Source: an uncultured Clostridia bacterium
GTDB lineage: Bacteria; Bacillota; Clostridia; Oscillospirales; Oscillospiraceae
Assembly (NCBI GenBank): GCA_945876285.1
Contig: CAMCNO010000005.1
Location: 1 to 64,000 of the forward strand
Length of the DNA: 64,000 bases
Reading direction: 5' to 3'
This document shows, one piece after another, positions 1 through 13,759 of the stretch. How positions within the stretch are numbered: the stretch's first letter is position 1; each line of letters begins with the position of its first letter. The position numbers and the translations under genes are program-made. A model generated the notes under the pieces. The model was not told the DNA's origin. It did not search any database and saw only the letters and a list, made by a program, of their open reading frames with translations.

Positions 1-3576
<3,576 letters not shown>

Positions 3577-3590
3577 TCCATCAAACAAAA

Positions 3591-3621
3591 AAGAGGACCG
3601 CAGCTTGCGGTCCTCTTTTTA
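3591..3621. terminator. Bidirectional intrinsic terminator after rpoC
   Basis: An 11-bp perfect stem (AAGAGGACCGC / GCGGTCCTCTT) with a 5-base loop is followed by a T run and preceded by an A run. It can end rpoC on the plus strand and the convergent lipoprotein gene on the minus strand. Confidence 0.9.
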
Positions 3622-3637
3622 TATGGTTGTGATGGGT

Positions 3638-4015
3638 TCAGGGACGGGGAATGCGGAAGGACTGTTCTCCGTTGGCTTCGTCCGTGACGGCGCCCGCCGG
3701 AAACAGAATGACGATATGGCCTTCCTCGTCCACTGTGAAGTCCGTGGTCTCGTCGATGGACACATAGTCCGTCAGAGGCGCTTTTTCCCGGATGGGGAAG
3801 TAGACTACGTCGGGGGTCTTGTCCATGCGGTTCCCCATTTGCATGGTAATGGTCTCGATGATGTACGTCTGGTAGTCCTCGCCGCAGAGCTCCTCCAGCG
3901 TGGCGGAGCCGGCGGGCGCTGCGGGCTCCCCGGTTTGGATGGCGGCGGCGCTGCACGCGGACAGCATCAGCGCGAGTGCCAGCAGAGCGGCCAAAGGGGC
4001 GAAAAACCGTTTCAT
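3638..4015 (-). CDS. Small predicted lipoprotein, function unknown
   Basis: A 125-residue secreted lipoprotein. The N-terminus is a type II signal peptide: MKRFF, a hydrophobic stretch LAALLALALML, then the lipobox LSAC with Cys at about residue 21. The mature part is acidic and has no motif I recognise; it contains TYIIETITMQMGN and an FTVDEEGHIVILFPAG segment reminiscent of beta-sheet domains in anti-sigma-factor-like lipoproteins, which is a weak resemblance only. An AGGAGG-type ribosome site precedes the ATG. It is convergent with rpoC and transcribed away from the ribosomal cluster. The function cannot be assigned from sequence. Confidence 0.75.
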   Translation of the reverse strand: MKRFFAPLAALLALALMLSACSAAAIQTGEPAAPAGSATLEELCGEDYQTYIIETITMQMGNRMDKTPDVVYFPIREKAPLTDYVSIDETTDFTVDEEGHIVILFPAGAVTDEANGEQSFRIPRP

Positions 4016-4181
4016 AAGATACCTCCTTATGGTGTTCTGTCAGATAGACGGAAAAAGGCCGAAAAAAGTTTGCGGGACCTGCTCTGCCGCCGGATATTTG
4101 CATCAAAAAATGAAAAAACAGCGGATAAAAACGGCGGTATTTGTGAAAGAGAAAAAATAAAAATCCATTTTACGGAAATGC

Positions 4182-4210
4182 TTGACGATTGATAAAAGCC
4201 ATGCTATAAT
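4182..4210 (+). promoter_or_regulatory. Promoter of the L7Ae-rpsL-rpsG-fusA-tuf cluster
   Basis: TTGACG at 4182-4187 and TATAAT at 4205-4210 with an ideal 17-bp spacer (sigma-A type). It lies about 60 bases before the start of the L7Ae-like gene and is the best promoter upstream of rpsL. Confidence 0.75.
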
Positions 4211-4268
4211 TTTCAACTGCGCGGATGTATTCTGCGAATTTTGCCATGCGAATCAGGAGGAAATCCCC

Positions 4269-4508
4269 GTGCTGACGGAACTTGCTTCTCAGGAAAAGGT
4301 CATCGGCGTGAAGCAGTCCCGCAAAGCCGTCCGGGAAGGACGGGCCAAACGGGTCTACCTCGCCTGCGACGCCGACCCCGCCATCACCGAGCCGGTGGCG
4401 GAGAGCTGCCGCTGCGCCGGCATCCCGGTGGAGGCGGCGCACACCATGGCCCAGCTGGGCCACGCCTGCCGCATCACGGTGGGGGCGTCTGTGGTGGCGG
4501 TCCTGTGA
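4269..4508 (+). CDS. Ribosomal protein L7Ae-like RNA-binding protein (YbxF type)
   Basis: A 79-residue kink-turn-binding protein of the L7Ae/L30e fold. The GTG start at 4269 is chosen because AGGAGG lies just upstream; the frame is open further 5' but that part covers the promoter. Visible family features are KQSRKAVREGRAKRVYLACDAD (strand and helix that contact the kink-turn) and the C-terminal ACRITVGASVVAVL. The position between rpoC and rpsL is the same as B. subtilis ybxF/rplGB. In that family the protein binds kink-turn RNA and has been found with ribosomes; its exact role here is inferred from the homologue. Confidence 0.9.
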   Translation: MLTELASQEKVIGVKQSRKAVREGRAKRVYLACDADPAITEPVAESCRCAGIPVEAAHTMAQLGHACRITVGASVVAVL

Positions 4509-4606
4509 TTTCGGTTTTTTCGGAATAACCGCAAGGTTTTCCGCAAAAAATAAAGGCTGTCCGCAAAAAAGCGGCTGCCAAAAATATGAAAGAAAGGAGA
4601 AAATCA

Positions 4607-5023
4607 ATGCCTACTTTTAACCAGCTGGTCCGTAAAGGAAGAGAACAGGCTACCTACAAGTCCACTTCTCCCGCTCTGCAGTTTGGTCTGAACACCCTGA
4701 AGACCAAGACCACCGATCTGCCTTCTCCCCAGAAGAGAGGCGTCTGCACCGCCGTGAGAACCGCGACTCCCAAGAAGCCCAACTCCGCTCTGCGTAAGAT
4801 CGCCCGTGTGCGTCTGACCAACGGCTACGAGGTCACCGCCTATATCCCCGGCGTGGGTCACTCCCTGCAGGAGCACTCCGTCGTCATGATCCGCGGCGGC
4901 CGTGTCAAGGACCTCCCCGGCGTCCGTTACCACATCATTCGCGGTACTCTGGATACCCAGGGTGTTTCCGGCCGTATGCAGAGCCGTTCCAAGTACGGCG
5001 CCAAGCGTCCCAAGCAGAAGTAA
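4607..5023 (+). CDS. rpsL: 30S ribosomal protein S12
   Basis: A 138-residue component of the 30S decoding centre. The ATG at 4607 follows an AAAGGAG site; an in-frame ATG seven codons upstream lacks one. The conserved stretches [20 protein letters not shown] and [29 protein letters not shown] are present, including the lysines where streptomycin-resistance substitutions map in other bacteria; both are Lys here, the sensitive form. It is the first classical str-operon gene, followed by rpsG after about 150 bases. Confidence 0.98.
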   Translation: MPTFNQLVRKGREQATYKSTSPALQFGLNTLKTKTTDLPSPQKRGVCTAVRTATPKKPNSALRKIARVRLTNGYEVTAYIPGVGHSLQEHSVVMIRGGRVKDLPGVRYHIIRGTLDTQGVSGRMQSRSKYGAKRPKQK

Positions 5024-5171
5024 GATCTGCAAAACACTGAAAGCTTTGCCGAATAGGTTTATATATATGTGCGAACATGTTACCGCTTCGGCAGGCATTC
5101 TACGGAAGGCTGAAATATCGCCTTTTGAGTACCTATGAGATCATAGAATTATTATGAAGGAGGGAAGCATA

Positions 5172-5642
5172 GTGCCCAGAAGAGGTAATGTTCCCAAGAG
5201 AGAAGTTCTGCCCGATCCCGTATACGGCTCTGTCCTGGTGACCAAGCTGGTCAACAGCGTCATGCTGGACGGCAAGAAGGGTGTCGCGCAGAAGGTGGTC
5301 TACGCGGCCTTCGACCAGATCAAGGAGAAGACCGAGAAGGACCCCGTTGAAGTGTTCACCCAGGCTATGGAAAACATCATGCCCAGCCTGGAGGTCAAGG
5401 CCCGCCGCGTGGGCGGTGCCAACTATCAGGTGCCCATGGAAGTGCGCCCCGCCCGTCGTCAGACCCTGGGTCTGCGCTGGCTGACCGCTTATTCCCGGGC
5501 CCGCAGCGAGCGCACCATGGCCGAGCGTCTGGCCGGCGAGATCATGGACGCCGCCAACAACACCGGCGCTGCCGTGAAGAAGCGCGAGGAAGTCCACAAG
5601 GCTGCCGAGGCCAACAAGGCCTTCGCACACTTCCGCTGGTAA
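5172..5642 (+). CDS. rpsG: 30S ribosomal protein S7
   Basis: A 156-residue primary 16S rRNA-binding protein of the 30S head. The GTG start at 5172 is chosen because GAAGGAGGG lies at optimal spacing and the product then begins [16 protein letters not shown], as in other S7 proteins. The S7 signature [22 protein letters not shown] is near the N-terminus and [23 protein letters not shown] lies in the middle. Length matches the family. It is followed by fusA after 15 bases, so the two are certainly co-transcribed. Confidence 0.98.
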   Translation: MPRRGNVPKREVLPDPVYGSVLVTKLVNSVMLDGKKGVAQKVVYAAFDQIKEKTEKDPVEVFTQAMENIMPSLEVKARRVGGANYQVPMEVRPARRQTLGLRWLTAYSRARSERTMAERLAGEIMDAANNTGAAVKKREEVHKAAEANKAFAHFRW

Positions 5643-5657
5643 GTTAGGAGAAACAGT

Positions 5658-7787
5658 ATGCCGAGAAAAACACCTCTTGAAAATACCAGAAATATCGGCA
5701 TTATGGCTCACATCGATGCTGGTAAGACGACGACTACCGAGCGTATTCTGTACTACACCGGCGTGAACTATAAGATCGGTGAGACCCATGATGGTACTGC
5801 TACCATGGACTGGATGGCTCAGGAGCAGGAGCGTGGTATCACCATCACTTCTGCCGCCACCACTTGCTATTGGGAGGGCTCCGCGAAGTTCTTCCCCGAG
5901 GGCAAGGGCCGGAAGTTCCCCAAGACCCGTATCAACATCATCGATACCCCGGGCCACGTGGACTTCACGGTGGAGGTTCAGCGCTCCCTGCGCGTTCTGG
6001 ACGGCTCTGTGACCGTCCTGTGCGCCAAGGGCGGCGTGGAGCCCCAGTCCGAGACTGTGTGGCGTCAGGCCGATAACTACAAGGTCCCCCGCATGATCTA
6101 CGTCAACAAGATGGACATCATGGGTGCGGACTTCTACAACGTCCTGCGGATGATCGATGAGCGTCTGAAGTGCAACGCTGTGCCCATCCAGCTGCCCATC
6201 GGCAGCGAGGATACCTTCCGCGGCATCGTGGACCTGATCGAAATGGATGCTGACATCTATTATGACGATCTGGGCAACGATATGCGCGTGGAGCCCATCC
6301 CCGAGGATATGGTGGACCTGGCCAACGAGTACCATGAGAAGCTGATGGACGCCGTTTCCATGTTCGATGACGAGATCATGGAGATGTACCTGGGCGGTGA
6401 GGAAGTTCCTCAGGAGAAGATCCGTGCCGCCATCCGTAAGGCTACCATCGCCAACGACATGGTCCCCGTCGTCTGCGGCACCTCTTACAAGAACAAGGGT
6501 GTCCAGAAGATGCTGGACGCTGTGGTCGACTATATGCCCTCTCCTCTGGATATTCCCCCCATCAAGGGTGTGAATCCCAAGACTGACGAAGAGGAAGAGC
6601 GTCCTTCTGACGACAACGCGCCCTTTGCCGCTCTGGCTTTCAAGATCATGACCGACCCCTATGTGGGCCGTCTGAGCTTCTTCCGCGTGTACTCCGGTCA
6701 CCTGACCACTGGCTCCACCGTGCTGAACACGGTGAAGAACCAGAAGGAGCGCATGGGCCGCATCCTGCAGATGCACGCCAACCACCGGGAGGATATCGAG
6801 GAGGTCTACGCCGGCGACATCGAAGCCGCTGTCGGCCTGAAGAACACCACCACCGGCGATACCCTGTGCGATGAGAAGCACCCCATCATCCTGGAGTCCA
6901 TGGAGTTCCCCGAGCCCGTTATCCGCGTGGCTATCGAACCCAAGACCAAGGCCGGTCAGGAAAAGATGACCATGGGCCTGATCAAGCTGGCCGAGGAGGA
7001 CCCCACCTTCAAGACCTACACCGACGAGGAGACCGGCCAGACCATCATCGCCGGCATGGGCGAGCTGCACCTGGAGATCATCGTGGACCGTCTGCTCCGC
7101 GAGTTCAAGGTGGAGGCCAACGTCGGCGCTCCCCAGGTCGCCTATAAGGAGACCATCAAGAAGGCTGTCGATCAGGACACCAAGTACAAGCGCCAGAGCG
7201 GTGGCTCCGGCCAGTACGGTCATGTCAAGATCAAGGTCGAGCCCAACGAGTCCGGCAAGGGCTACGAGTTTATCAACGCCGTCGTGGGCGGCTCCATTCC
7301 CAAGGAGTTCATCCCCGCTGTCGACGCCGGTATCCGTGGCGCTCTGAACGCCGGTGTTGTTGCCGGCTTCCCCGTTGTGGACGTCAAGGTCACCCTGTAT
7401 GACGGCTCCTATCACGAGGTCGACTCCTCTGAAATGGCGTTCAAGATCGCCGGCTCCATGGCCTTCAAGGAGGCTATGCGCAAGGCCGATCCTGTCCTGC
7501 TGGAGCCCATCATGAAGGTTTCCGTCATCGCTCCCGACGACTACCTGGGCACCGTCATCGGCGACCTGACCGCCCGCCGCGGCCAGATCCTGGGCCAGGA
7601 GGCCCGTCCCGGTGCGCAGCAGGTGGACGCTCTGGTGCCTCTGGCCAACATGTTTGGCTACGCTACCGACCTGCGTTCCTCCACCCAGGGCCGCGGCCAG
7701 TACACCATGGAGCCCCACAGCTACACCGAGCTGCCCAAGTCCATCCGCGACAAGATCGTGGAGACCCGCGGCAAGGGCCAGGACTGA
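5658..7787 (+). CDS. fusA: Elongation factor G
   Basis: A 709-residue translational GTPase that drives translocation and, with RRF, ribosome recycling. GTPase motifs are in order: G1 AHIDAGKTT near residue 16, switch [13 protein letters not shown]3 DTPGHVDF, and G4 NKMD. Domain IV has the family motif [10 protein letters not shown]. The ATG follows TTAGGAGAAACAGT. The gene sits in the standard place between rpsG and tuf. Confidence 0.98.
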   Translation: MPRKTPLENTRNIGIMAHIDAGKTTTTERILYYTGVNYKIGETHDGTATMDWMAQEQERGITITSAATTCYWEGSAKFFPEGKGRKFPKTRINIIDTPGHVDFTVEVQRSLRVLDGSVTVLCAKGGVEPQSETVWRQADNYKVPRMIYVNKMDIMGADFYNVLRMIDERLKCNAVPIQLPIGSEDTFRGIVDLIEMDADIYYDDLGNDMRVEPIPEDMVDLANEYHEKLMDAVSMFDDEIMEMYLGGEEVPQEKIRAAIRKATIANDMVPVVCGTSYKNKGVQKMLDAVVDYMPSPLDIPPIKGVNPKTDEEEERPSDDNAPFAALAFKIMTDPYVGRLSFFRVYSGHLTTGSTVLNTVKNQKERMGRILQMHANHREDIEEVYAGDIEAAVGLKNTTTGDTLCDEKHPIILESMEFPEPVIRVAIEPKTKAGQEKMTMGLIKLAEEDPTFKTYTDEETGQTIIAGMGELHLEIIVDRLLREFKVEANVGAPQVAYKETIKKAVDQDTKYKRQSGGSGQYGHVKIKVEPNESGKGYEFINAVVGGSIPKEFIPAVDAGIRGALNAGVVAGFPVVDVKVTLYDGSYHEVDSSEMAFKIAGSMAFKEAMRKADPVLLEPIMKVSVIAPDDYLGTVIGDLTARRGQILGQEARPGAQQVDALVPLANMFGYATDLRSSTQGRGQYTMEPHSYTELPKSIRDKIVETRGKGQD

Positions 7788-7894
7788 TTGGAAAAAGGGA
7801 TTGATTTTCCCTAAGAAATACTGTAAAATAAGCAATGCTATGGATTTGAGCATTGCTGCAAGTTGATTTTGTAAATTGACAGGAGGATCATCAA

Positions 7895-9100
<1,206 letters not shown>

Positions 9101-9115
9101 TTGAAGGGTTTCCAA

Positions 9116-9147
9116 AAGGCTGCCGCGAAAGCGGCAGCCTTTTTTTG
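9116..9147 (+). terminator. Intrinsic terminator of the str-tuf operon
   Basis: Stem AAGGCTGCCGC / GCGGCAGCCTT with a GAAA loop and a run of seven T residues, starting 15 bases after the tuf stop codon. Confidence 0.95.
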
Positions 9148-9294
9148 CAAACGGCCACCCGGGCCCCCGCAAGGCGGGGCGGGCCGAAGGCCCGTACAAG
9201 CGTTTTGCGAAACAAAACCTTGGCGCGGGCGAATTGATTTCGCCTGCGCAAGTTCAATTAAAAGGGCTCCCACACGGCTATGCCGGGTGGGAAA
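9148..9294. other. Spacer between the two tuf 3' ends
   Basis: A 147-base stretch with no supportable gene. It contains several short GC-rich inverted repeats (GCCCCGC/GCGGGGC-like near 9160-9200 and CCCACACGG..CCGGGTGGG near 9270) that look like a decayed repeat element. No transposase fragment is visible. Confidence 0.5.
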
Positions 9295-9390
9295 TGGCCG
9301 TACCGTTGGTGACCGTGCCGTTACCGACATCATCGAGGCCTGATTGAAGGGTTTCAAATGGCTGCCGCGAAAGCGGCAGCCTTTTTTTGC
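9295..9390 (+). pseudogene. Duplicated remnant of tuf 3' end plus terminator
   Basis: This segment repeats bases 9052-9147. It retains about 15 tuf C-terminal codons ([15 protein letters not shown] against [15 protein letters not shown]), the stop codon region, the trailer TTGAAGGGTTT and the entire terminator hairpin with its T run. Differences are a few substitutions and one single-base deletion. No ribosome site or upstream tuf body exists, so it is not a gene. The simplest reading is the scar of a tandem tuf copy lost by recombination, or of an insertion between two terminator copies; the remnant terminator could still function. Confidence 0.85.
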
Positions 9391-9864
9391 CTATTTCTCC
9401 TTTTCGGCAGAACGTACCAGCGCCTCCTGAAAACCGTTTGCACCGGGACAGCAGATGTCCCCTGCCACAGGCCGGTCCTCGCAGATGTACAGATTTGCCT
9501 GAATACCTTCGGCACGATCCGGATAGTTGGTGACGGCATAGGTATACCGGGATACCTGCTTGCCCAGGCAGGGCGTCAGGTCAAAGCCCTGGACTGTTTG
9601 CAGCGCATTATAGGTGAGGTACGGCTCCGCCAGCGTATCCGGCAGCAGGAATTGCAGTGTTTCCACCGGCTCTGGTTCCACCTCCCAGCCAAGAGACTGG
9701 AGATAGGCGACCCGCTGGGTGTTGTCGGTCAGCAGGGGCGGCTCCGCGTTTTCGTCTCCGGGCATCCTGCCCATGAGAATAATGAGCGCCGCCATTACGA
9801 TGCCCATGGCGATCACGGCGGCAACGGCTTTTTTTCGGGAAAACTTGGCGGTCCAAATCAGCAT
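9391..9864 (-). CDS. Membrane-anchored DUF4830-family protein
   Basis: A 157-residue protein with one N-terminal membrane segment (AVAAVIAMGIVMAALIILM, about residues 12-31) and an outside domain. The domain matches my recollection of the clostridial DUF4830 family: YLQSLGWEVEPEPVETLQFLLPD, then YNALQTVQGFDLTPCLGKQVSRYTY, and a terminal region on vectorial Cys-containing strands. The start at 9864 is preceded by GCAGGAGGG. It ends against the duplicated tuf terminator and is divergent from the downstream pseudouridine synthase gene. Function is unknown. Confidence 0.75.
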   Translation of the reverse strand: MLIWTAKFSRKKAVAAVIAMGIVMAALIILMGRMPGDENAEPPLLTDNTQRVAYLQSLGWEVEPEPVETLQFLLPDTLAEPYLTYNALQTVQGFDLTPCLGKQVSRYTYAVTNYPDRAEGIQANLYICEDRPVAGDICCPGANGFQEALVRSAEKEK

Positions 9865-9940
9865 AACGAATCCCTCCTGCCACTTCCTATTCATTTTCGG
9901 CGAAGAATATGATAGAATACCCAAAAAGGAGTGAAGGAGC

Positions 9941-10666
9941 ATGGAAAAACAGCGCCTGGACAAGATCATCGCCTCCACGGGAAGGTGGTCCCGGCGGGAG
10001 GTCAAGGCACTGGTGCGCCAGGGACGGGTGCTGGTGAACGGCGTGCCCGCCCGCTCCGGCGAGGAGAAAGCCGACCCGCTGACGGCGGAGGTCACGGTCA
10101 ACGGCGAGATGTTAACGTACCGAAAGTACACCTGGGTCATGCTGAACAAGCCCGCAGGGTATCTCTCCGCCACTGAGGATGGTCGGGGCCCAACTGTTCT
10201 TGACCTGCTGCCGACCGAGCTGAAAAAGCAGGGCCTGTTCCCGGTGGGACGGCTGGATAAGGACACGGAGGGTCTGCTGCTGCTGACCAATGAGGGTGGC
10301 CTGGCCCACGACCTGCTTTCCCCCCGGCATCATGTGGAAAAGGTGTACTACGCCCGGGTGGCGGGCCGCCTGACGGAGGAGGACTGCCGGGCCTTTGCTG
10401 CCGGGATGACGCTGGATGACGGCCTGGTCTGCCAGAGCGCCGGACTGGAGATTTTATCAGCAGGGGAGGAGAGCGAGGCCCATGTCACCCTGCGGGAGGG
10501 AAAGTTTCATCAGGTCAAGCGGATGCTGGCATTTCGTGGAAAACCGGTGCTATATCTGGAGCGGGTGCGCATGGGCAATTTGCCCTTGGATTTGTCACTT
10601 TCACGGGGAGAATACCGTTTTTTGACCCCGGAGGAACTGGAGGGGCTGCGCCGCATTTCACATTGA
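9941..10666 (+). CDS. RsuA/RluB-family pseudouridine synthase
   Basis: A 241-residue enzyme that isomerises uridine to pseudouridine in rRNA. It has an N-terminal S4 RNA-binding domain (RLDKIIASTGRWSRREVKALVRQGRVLVNG, residues 5-35) and a catalytic domain with GRLDKDTEGLLLLTNEG, where the Asp is the catalytic residue. The family motif KPAGYLSATED and the late EGKFHQVKRML are also present. Length and domain order suit the RsuA/RluB/E/F group; sequence alone does not settle 16S versus 23S specificity. The ATG follows GGAGTGAAGGAGC. Confidence 0.9.
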   Translation: MEKQRLDKIIASTGRWSRREVKALVRQGRVLVNGVPARSGEEKADPLTAEVTVNGEMLTYRKYTWVMLNKPAGYLSATEDGRGPTVLDLLPTELKKQGLFPVGRLDKDTEGLLLLTNEGGLAHDLLSPRHHVEKVYYARVAGRLTEEDCRAFAAGMTLDDGLVCQSAGLEILSAGEESEAHVTLREGKFHQVKRMLAFRGKPVLYLERVRMGNLPLDLSLSRGEYRFLTPEELEGLRRISH

Positions 10667-10731
10667 CGCAGAAAAAGCCAAATCTTTAACAAAAAGAGCG
10701 CGCTTTTTTTGTTGAAAAAAGAAAAGACATC

Positions 10732-10760
10732 TTGCATTTTGCCGAAACTGCCGATATAAT
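10732..10760 (+). promoter_or_regulatory. Promoter of the PucR-type regulator gene
   Basis: TTGCAT at 10732-10737, 17-bp spacer, TATAAT at 10755-10760, about 60 bases before the start codon. Confidence 0.7.
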
Positions 10761-10821
10761 ATAGTCATTGACAAATTACACAAAGAATTTTAACGTGTGA
10801 TGACAGATGAGGAGGACGACC

Positions 10822-11913
10822 ATGTCTGGGAGAATTTTTCAAAACGTGGTGCTGCAGCTGAAGGAAAACACGGATCGAACCGTCGGCGTCATCGACGGGG
10901 AGGGTATCGTCATTGCCTGCAGCGAACTGTCCATGATCGGCCAGCGCTGGGCGGAGTATGTGCCGGTGGTCAACAACGCCGCCGGAAGCATGACCTCCTC
11001 CGATGGCAAGACCTTCAAGGCCCTGAACGGCTGGGGCAACCAGTTTGACTATGCCGCGTTCGCCTTTGGCGACAACGAGGTCAGCAAGACCGTCTGTGCC
11101 ATGGCTACCGTGGCGCTGAACGCTGCCAAGTCCTATTATGAGGAGAAGCACGACCGCGGCTCCTTCATCAAGGACATCATCTCCGACAACATCATGCTGG
11201 GCGACATCTATATGCGGGCCAAGGAGCTGCGGGTCACCGCCGATGTACCCCGGGGCGTATTCGTGGTCCGCTCCCTGAAGAAGGGCGAGTCCGTCCCCAC
11301 TGATGTGGTCCAGTCCCTGTTCCCCGATCGCCAGAATGATTTTGTCCTCAGCATCGGCGAGGGCGATGTGGTGCTGATCCACCAGATGCCCGAGGGCTCC
11401 GGCATCAAGGAGCTGAACAAGATCGCCGCCTCCATCGAGGAAGCGCTCCGCTCCGGCAGCGAGAGTACGGCGGTGGTGGGCGTCGGCACCATTGCCACCC
11501 ACCTGCGTGACCTGGCCAAGAGCTACAAGGAAGCTCAGATCGCCATTGAGGTCGGCAAGGTCTTTGATACCGAGAAGTATGTCATCAACTATGAGAACCT
11601 GGGCATCGGCCGCCTGATTTACCAGCTGCCCACCACTCTGTGCGAGATGTTCCTCCAGGAGGTCTTCAAGAAGAACCCCATCGACGCCCTGGATAAGGAG
11701 ACGCTGTTCACCATCCACAAGTTCTTTGAGAACAATCTGAACGTGTCCGAGACAGCCCGGAAGCTGTTCGTCCACCGCAACACCCTGGTCTACCGGCTGG
11801 AGAAGATCAAGAAGCTCACCGGCCTGGACCTGCGGGAGTTTGACGACGCCATCACCTTCAAGGTGGCCCTTATGGTCAAGAAGTATCTGACCAGCCGGGG
11901 TATCGATTCCTGA
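10822..11913 (+). CDS. CdaR/PucR-type transcriptional regulator
   Basis: A 363-residue DNA-binding regulator. The C-terminus carries the PucR-type helix-turn-helix: LFTIHKFFENNLNVSETARKLFVHRNTLVYRLEKIKKLTG (about residues 295-335). The first 110 residues resemble the sugar-diacid-recognition sensor (DRTVGVIDGEGIVIACSELSMIG), followed by a GGDEF-like linker domain common in this family. The ATG at 10822 follows AGGAGG with 7-base spacing. It has its own promoter and terminator and sits just upstream of ftsEX; whether it controls division genes or an unlinked catabolic pathway is unknown. Confidence 0.85.
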   Translation: MSGRIFQNVVLQLKENTDRTVGVIDGEGIVIACSELSMIGQRWAEYVPVVNNAAGSMTSSDGKTFKALNGWGNQFDYAAFAFGDNEVSKTVCAMATVALNAAKSYYEEKHDRGSFIKDIISDNIMLGDIYMRAKELRVTADVPRGVFVVRSLKKGESVPTDVVQSLFPDRQNDFVLSIGEGDVVLIHQMPEGSGIKELNKIAASIEEALRSGSESTAVVGVGTIATHLRDLAKSYKEAQIAIEVGKVFDTEKYVINYENLGIGRLIYQLPTTLCEMFLQEVFKKNPIDALDKETLFTIHKFFENNLNVSETARKLFVHRNTLVYRLEKIKKLTGLDLREFDDAITFKVALMVKKYLTSRGIDS

Positions 11914-11931
11914 ACCGAATAGGGAGACAGA

Positions 11932-11964
11932 CAGGCCCCGGTTTTTGCCGGGGCCTGCTTTTTA
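11932..11964 (+). terminator. Intrinsic terminator after the PucR-type regulator
   Basis: 10-bp perfect stem CAGGCCCCGG / CCGGGGCCTG with a short T-rich loop, followed by CTTTTTAT. Confidence 0.9.
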
Positions 11965-12069
11965 TAGGAATTGTTTCCAGTAAAGGGAACATTTGGCATG
12001 ATCCGGACGTATATGAAGTGGAGACATGTTCCAAAGCGGAGGATTTCCGCAAAAACTTGCAAACAGAGA

Positions 12070-12098
12070 TTGCATTGCCGGGGAAAACCGTATATAAT
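12070..12098 (+). promoter_or_regulatory. Promoter of the ftsE-ftsX-hydrolase operon
   Basis: TTGCAT at 12070-12075, 17-bp spacer, TATAAT at 12093-12098; about 85 bases upstream of ftsE. The stretch 11965-12182 holds no other feature I can support. Confidence 0.75.
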
Positions 12099-12182
12099 GT
12101 GTTTAACTCTGGAATTATGTCGACTGACCTGCAAAATACAGATATGTGGGCGTCGTGCTGTCAAGTATCATGAGGTGCCTGT

Positions 12183-12875
12183 ATGATCCGACTGAAAGAC
12201 GTGGAAATGGAGTATGAAAACGGGACGAAAGCCATCCGGGGCATCACCCTGACCATTGAGGACGGGGAATTTGTCTTCCTGGTTGGCCCCTCCGGCTCCG
12301 GTAAATCCACCATTATCAAGCTGCTGACCGGCGAAGTAGAGCCCTGCGCGGGCCGCATTATGATCAACGGTTTTTCCGTCAGCAATATCTCCAACCGTCA
12401 GATCCCTCTGATGCGGCGGACCCTGGGCGTCATCTTCCAGGACTTCCGGCTGATTGAGAAGAAGACGGTGTATGACAATTTGGATTTTGTCATGCGCGCC
12501 GTGGGAGCCTCCCCCAAGGAGATCAGGAAGCGTATCCCCTATGTGCTGGAGCTGGTGGGCCTGGGAGGCAAGGCCGACCGCTATCCCACGGAGCTCTCCG
12601 GCGGAGAGCAGCAGCGCGTGGCCATCGCCCGGGCGCTGGTGAATAATCCCGATACCATTATCGCCGACGAGCCCACCGGCAACCTGGACCCGGACCGATC
12701 CCTGGAGCTGATGAGCCTGCTGGTGAAGATCAACGAGCTGGGGACCACCGTGGTGGTGGTGACCCACGAAAAGGACCTGGTGGACCGCTTCGGCAAGCGG
12801 GTCATTACCATTGACTCTGGCCACGTTATCAACGACAGCGTGGGCGGCTATGTGGGAGGACGCATCCATGGCTAA
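12183..12875 (+). CDS. ftsE: Cell division ATP-binding protein FtsE
   Basis: A 230-residue ABC-type ATPase that pairs with FtsX in the cytoplasmic membrane and powers activation of septal murein hydrolases. Motifs: Walker A GPSGSGKST (residues 38-46), ABC signature LSGGEQQRVAIARAL, Walker B IIADEPTGNLDPD, and a switch histidine in VVVVTHEKDL. FtsE-type features include the GEVEPCAGRIMINGFSVS region. It overlaps ftsX by 8 bases, indicating translational coupling. Confidence 0.96.
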   Translation: MIRLKDVEMEYENGTKAIRGITLTIEDGEFVFLVGPSGSGKSTIIKLLTGEVEPCAGRIMINGFSVSNISNRQIPLMRRTLGVIFQDFRLIEKKTVYDNLDFVMRAVGASPKEIRKRIPYVLELVGLGGKADRYPTELSGGEQQRVAIARALVNNPDTIIADEPTGNLDPDRSLELMSLLVKINELGTTVVVVTHEKDLVDRFGKRVITIDSGHVINDSVGGYVGGRIHG

Positions 12876-13755
12876 GCATGATTTCGGATATTTCGCCCAT
12901 GAGGGCCTCTCCAATATGTTCAGCCACGGCTTCATGTCCTTCGCCGCCATCGGCATCACGGTGGCCTGCCTGCTCATTATGGGCACCTTCACGCTGGTGG
13001 CGGTGAACGCCAACGGCCTGCTGGAGGACCTGGAGCAGGAGAATGAAATCCTGGCGTATGTGGAGGATACCTATACGGAGGCGGAATCCAAAGCGCTGCA
13101 AAAGAAGCTGGAGGCCATTCCCAATGTGGTCTCTGCTGCGTACATCAGCAAGCAGCAGGCCACGGAGGATTTTGCCGCCCGATATCCCGACGAGCAGCTG
13201 TTCCAGAACCTGGACCCGGAGATTTTCCGGGACCGCTATGTCCTAAAGGTGGCGAATCTGGAGCGACAGGGCGAGACGGTGGAGCAGATCAGGAATACTC
13301 CGGGCATCGCCAATGTCAACGCCCATGAGGAGATCGCCGGCGGCTTTGTCACCGTCCGCAATGTGGCGACGGTGGTCTGCGTGGCGCTGATTGCCATTTT
13401 GTTCGTGGTGTCGGTGTTCATCATCTCCAATACCATTAAGCTGACCACCTACGACCGCCGGGACGAGATCGCCATTATGCGGATGGTGGGTGCCACCAAC
13501 GGCTTCATCCGCTGGCCCTTCGTGTATGAGGGCTTCCTGTTCGGCATCCTGGGCGCAGTCATTGCCTTTTTCCTCCAGTGGGGCTTGTACGAGGCGGTAG
13601 CCCGGGGCGTTGCCAACAACGACACCCTCCAGCTCATCCACATCATCCCCTTTGAGCAGCTCTGGGTCCCGGTGGCGGAGGTCTTCGCCGGGGCGGGCAT
13701 CGTCATCGGTGTAGGCGGCAGCTTGTCCGCCATCCGCAAATTTTTGCAGGTGTAA
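12868..13755 (+). CDS. ftsX: Cell division permease-like protein FtsX
   Basis: A 295-residue membrane protein with the FtsX layout: one membrane segment near the N-terminus (FAAIGITVACLLIMGTFTLVAV), a large extracellular loop (about residues 50-165) that in the family contacts the hydrolase activator, then three more membrane segments (VVCVALIAILFVVSVFIIS; FLFGILGAVIAFFLQWGLY; VAEVFAGAGIVIGVGG). The KLTTYDRRDEIAIMRMVGATN stretch is the conserved FtsX/MacB motif. The ATG at 12868 overlaps the ftsE stop. Followed after 4 bases by the M23 protein, the expected partner. Confidence 0.95.
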   Translation: MAKHDFGYFAHEGLSNMFSHGFMSFAAIGITVACLLIMGTFTLVAVNANGLLEDLEQENEILAYVEDTYTEAESKALQKKLEAIPNVVSAAYISKQQATEDFAARYPDEQLFQNLDPEIFRDRYVLKVANLERQGETVEQIRNTPGIANVNAHEEIAGGFVTVRNVATVVCVALIAILFVVSVFIISNTIKLTTYDRRDEIAIMRMVGATNGFIRWPFVYEGFLFGILGAVIAFFLQWGLYEAVARGVANNDTLQLIHIIPFEQLWVPVAEVFAGAGIVIGVGGSLSAIRKFLQV

Positions 13756-13759
13756 TGGT

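Noticed and set aside
5133-7853. Minus-strand open frame of about 900 codons opposite rpsG and fusA
   Set aside because: Antisense shadow of two certain genes with the same low-complexity composition; no ribosome site at its start.
10688-10715. A/T-rich hairpin after the pseudouridine synthase gene as a terminator
   Set aside because: The GC core is only a few base pairs and the arms are unequal A and T runs; too weak to list as a feature.
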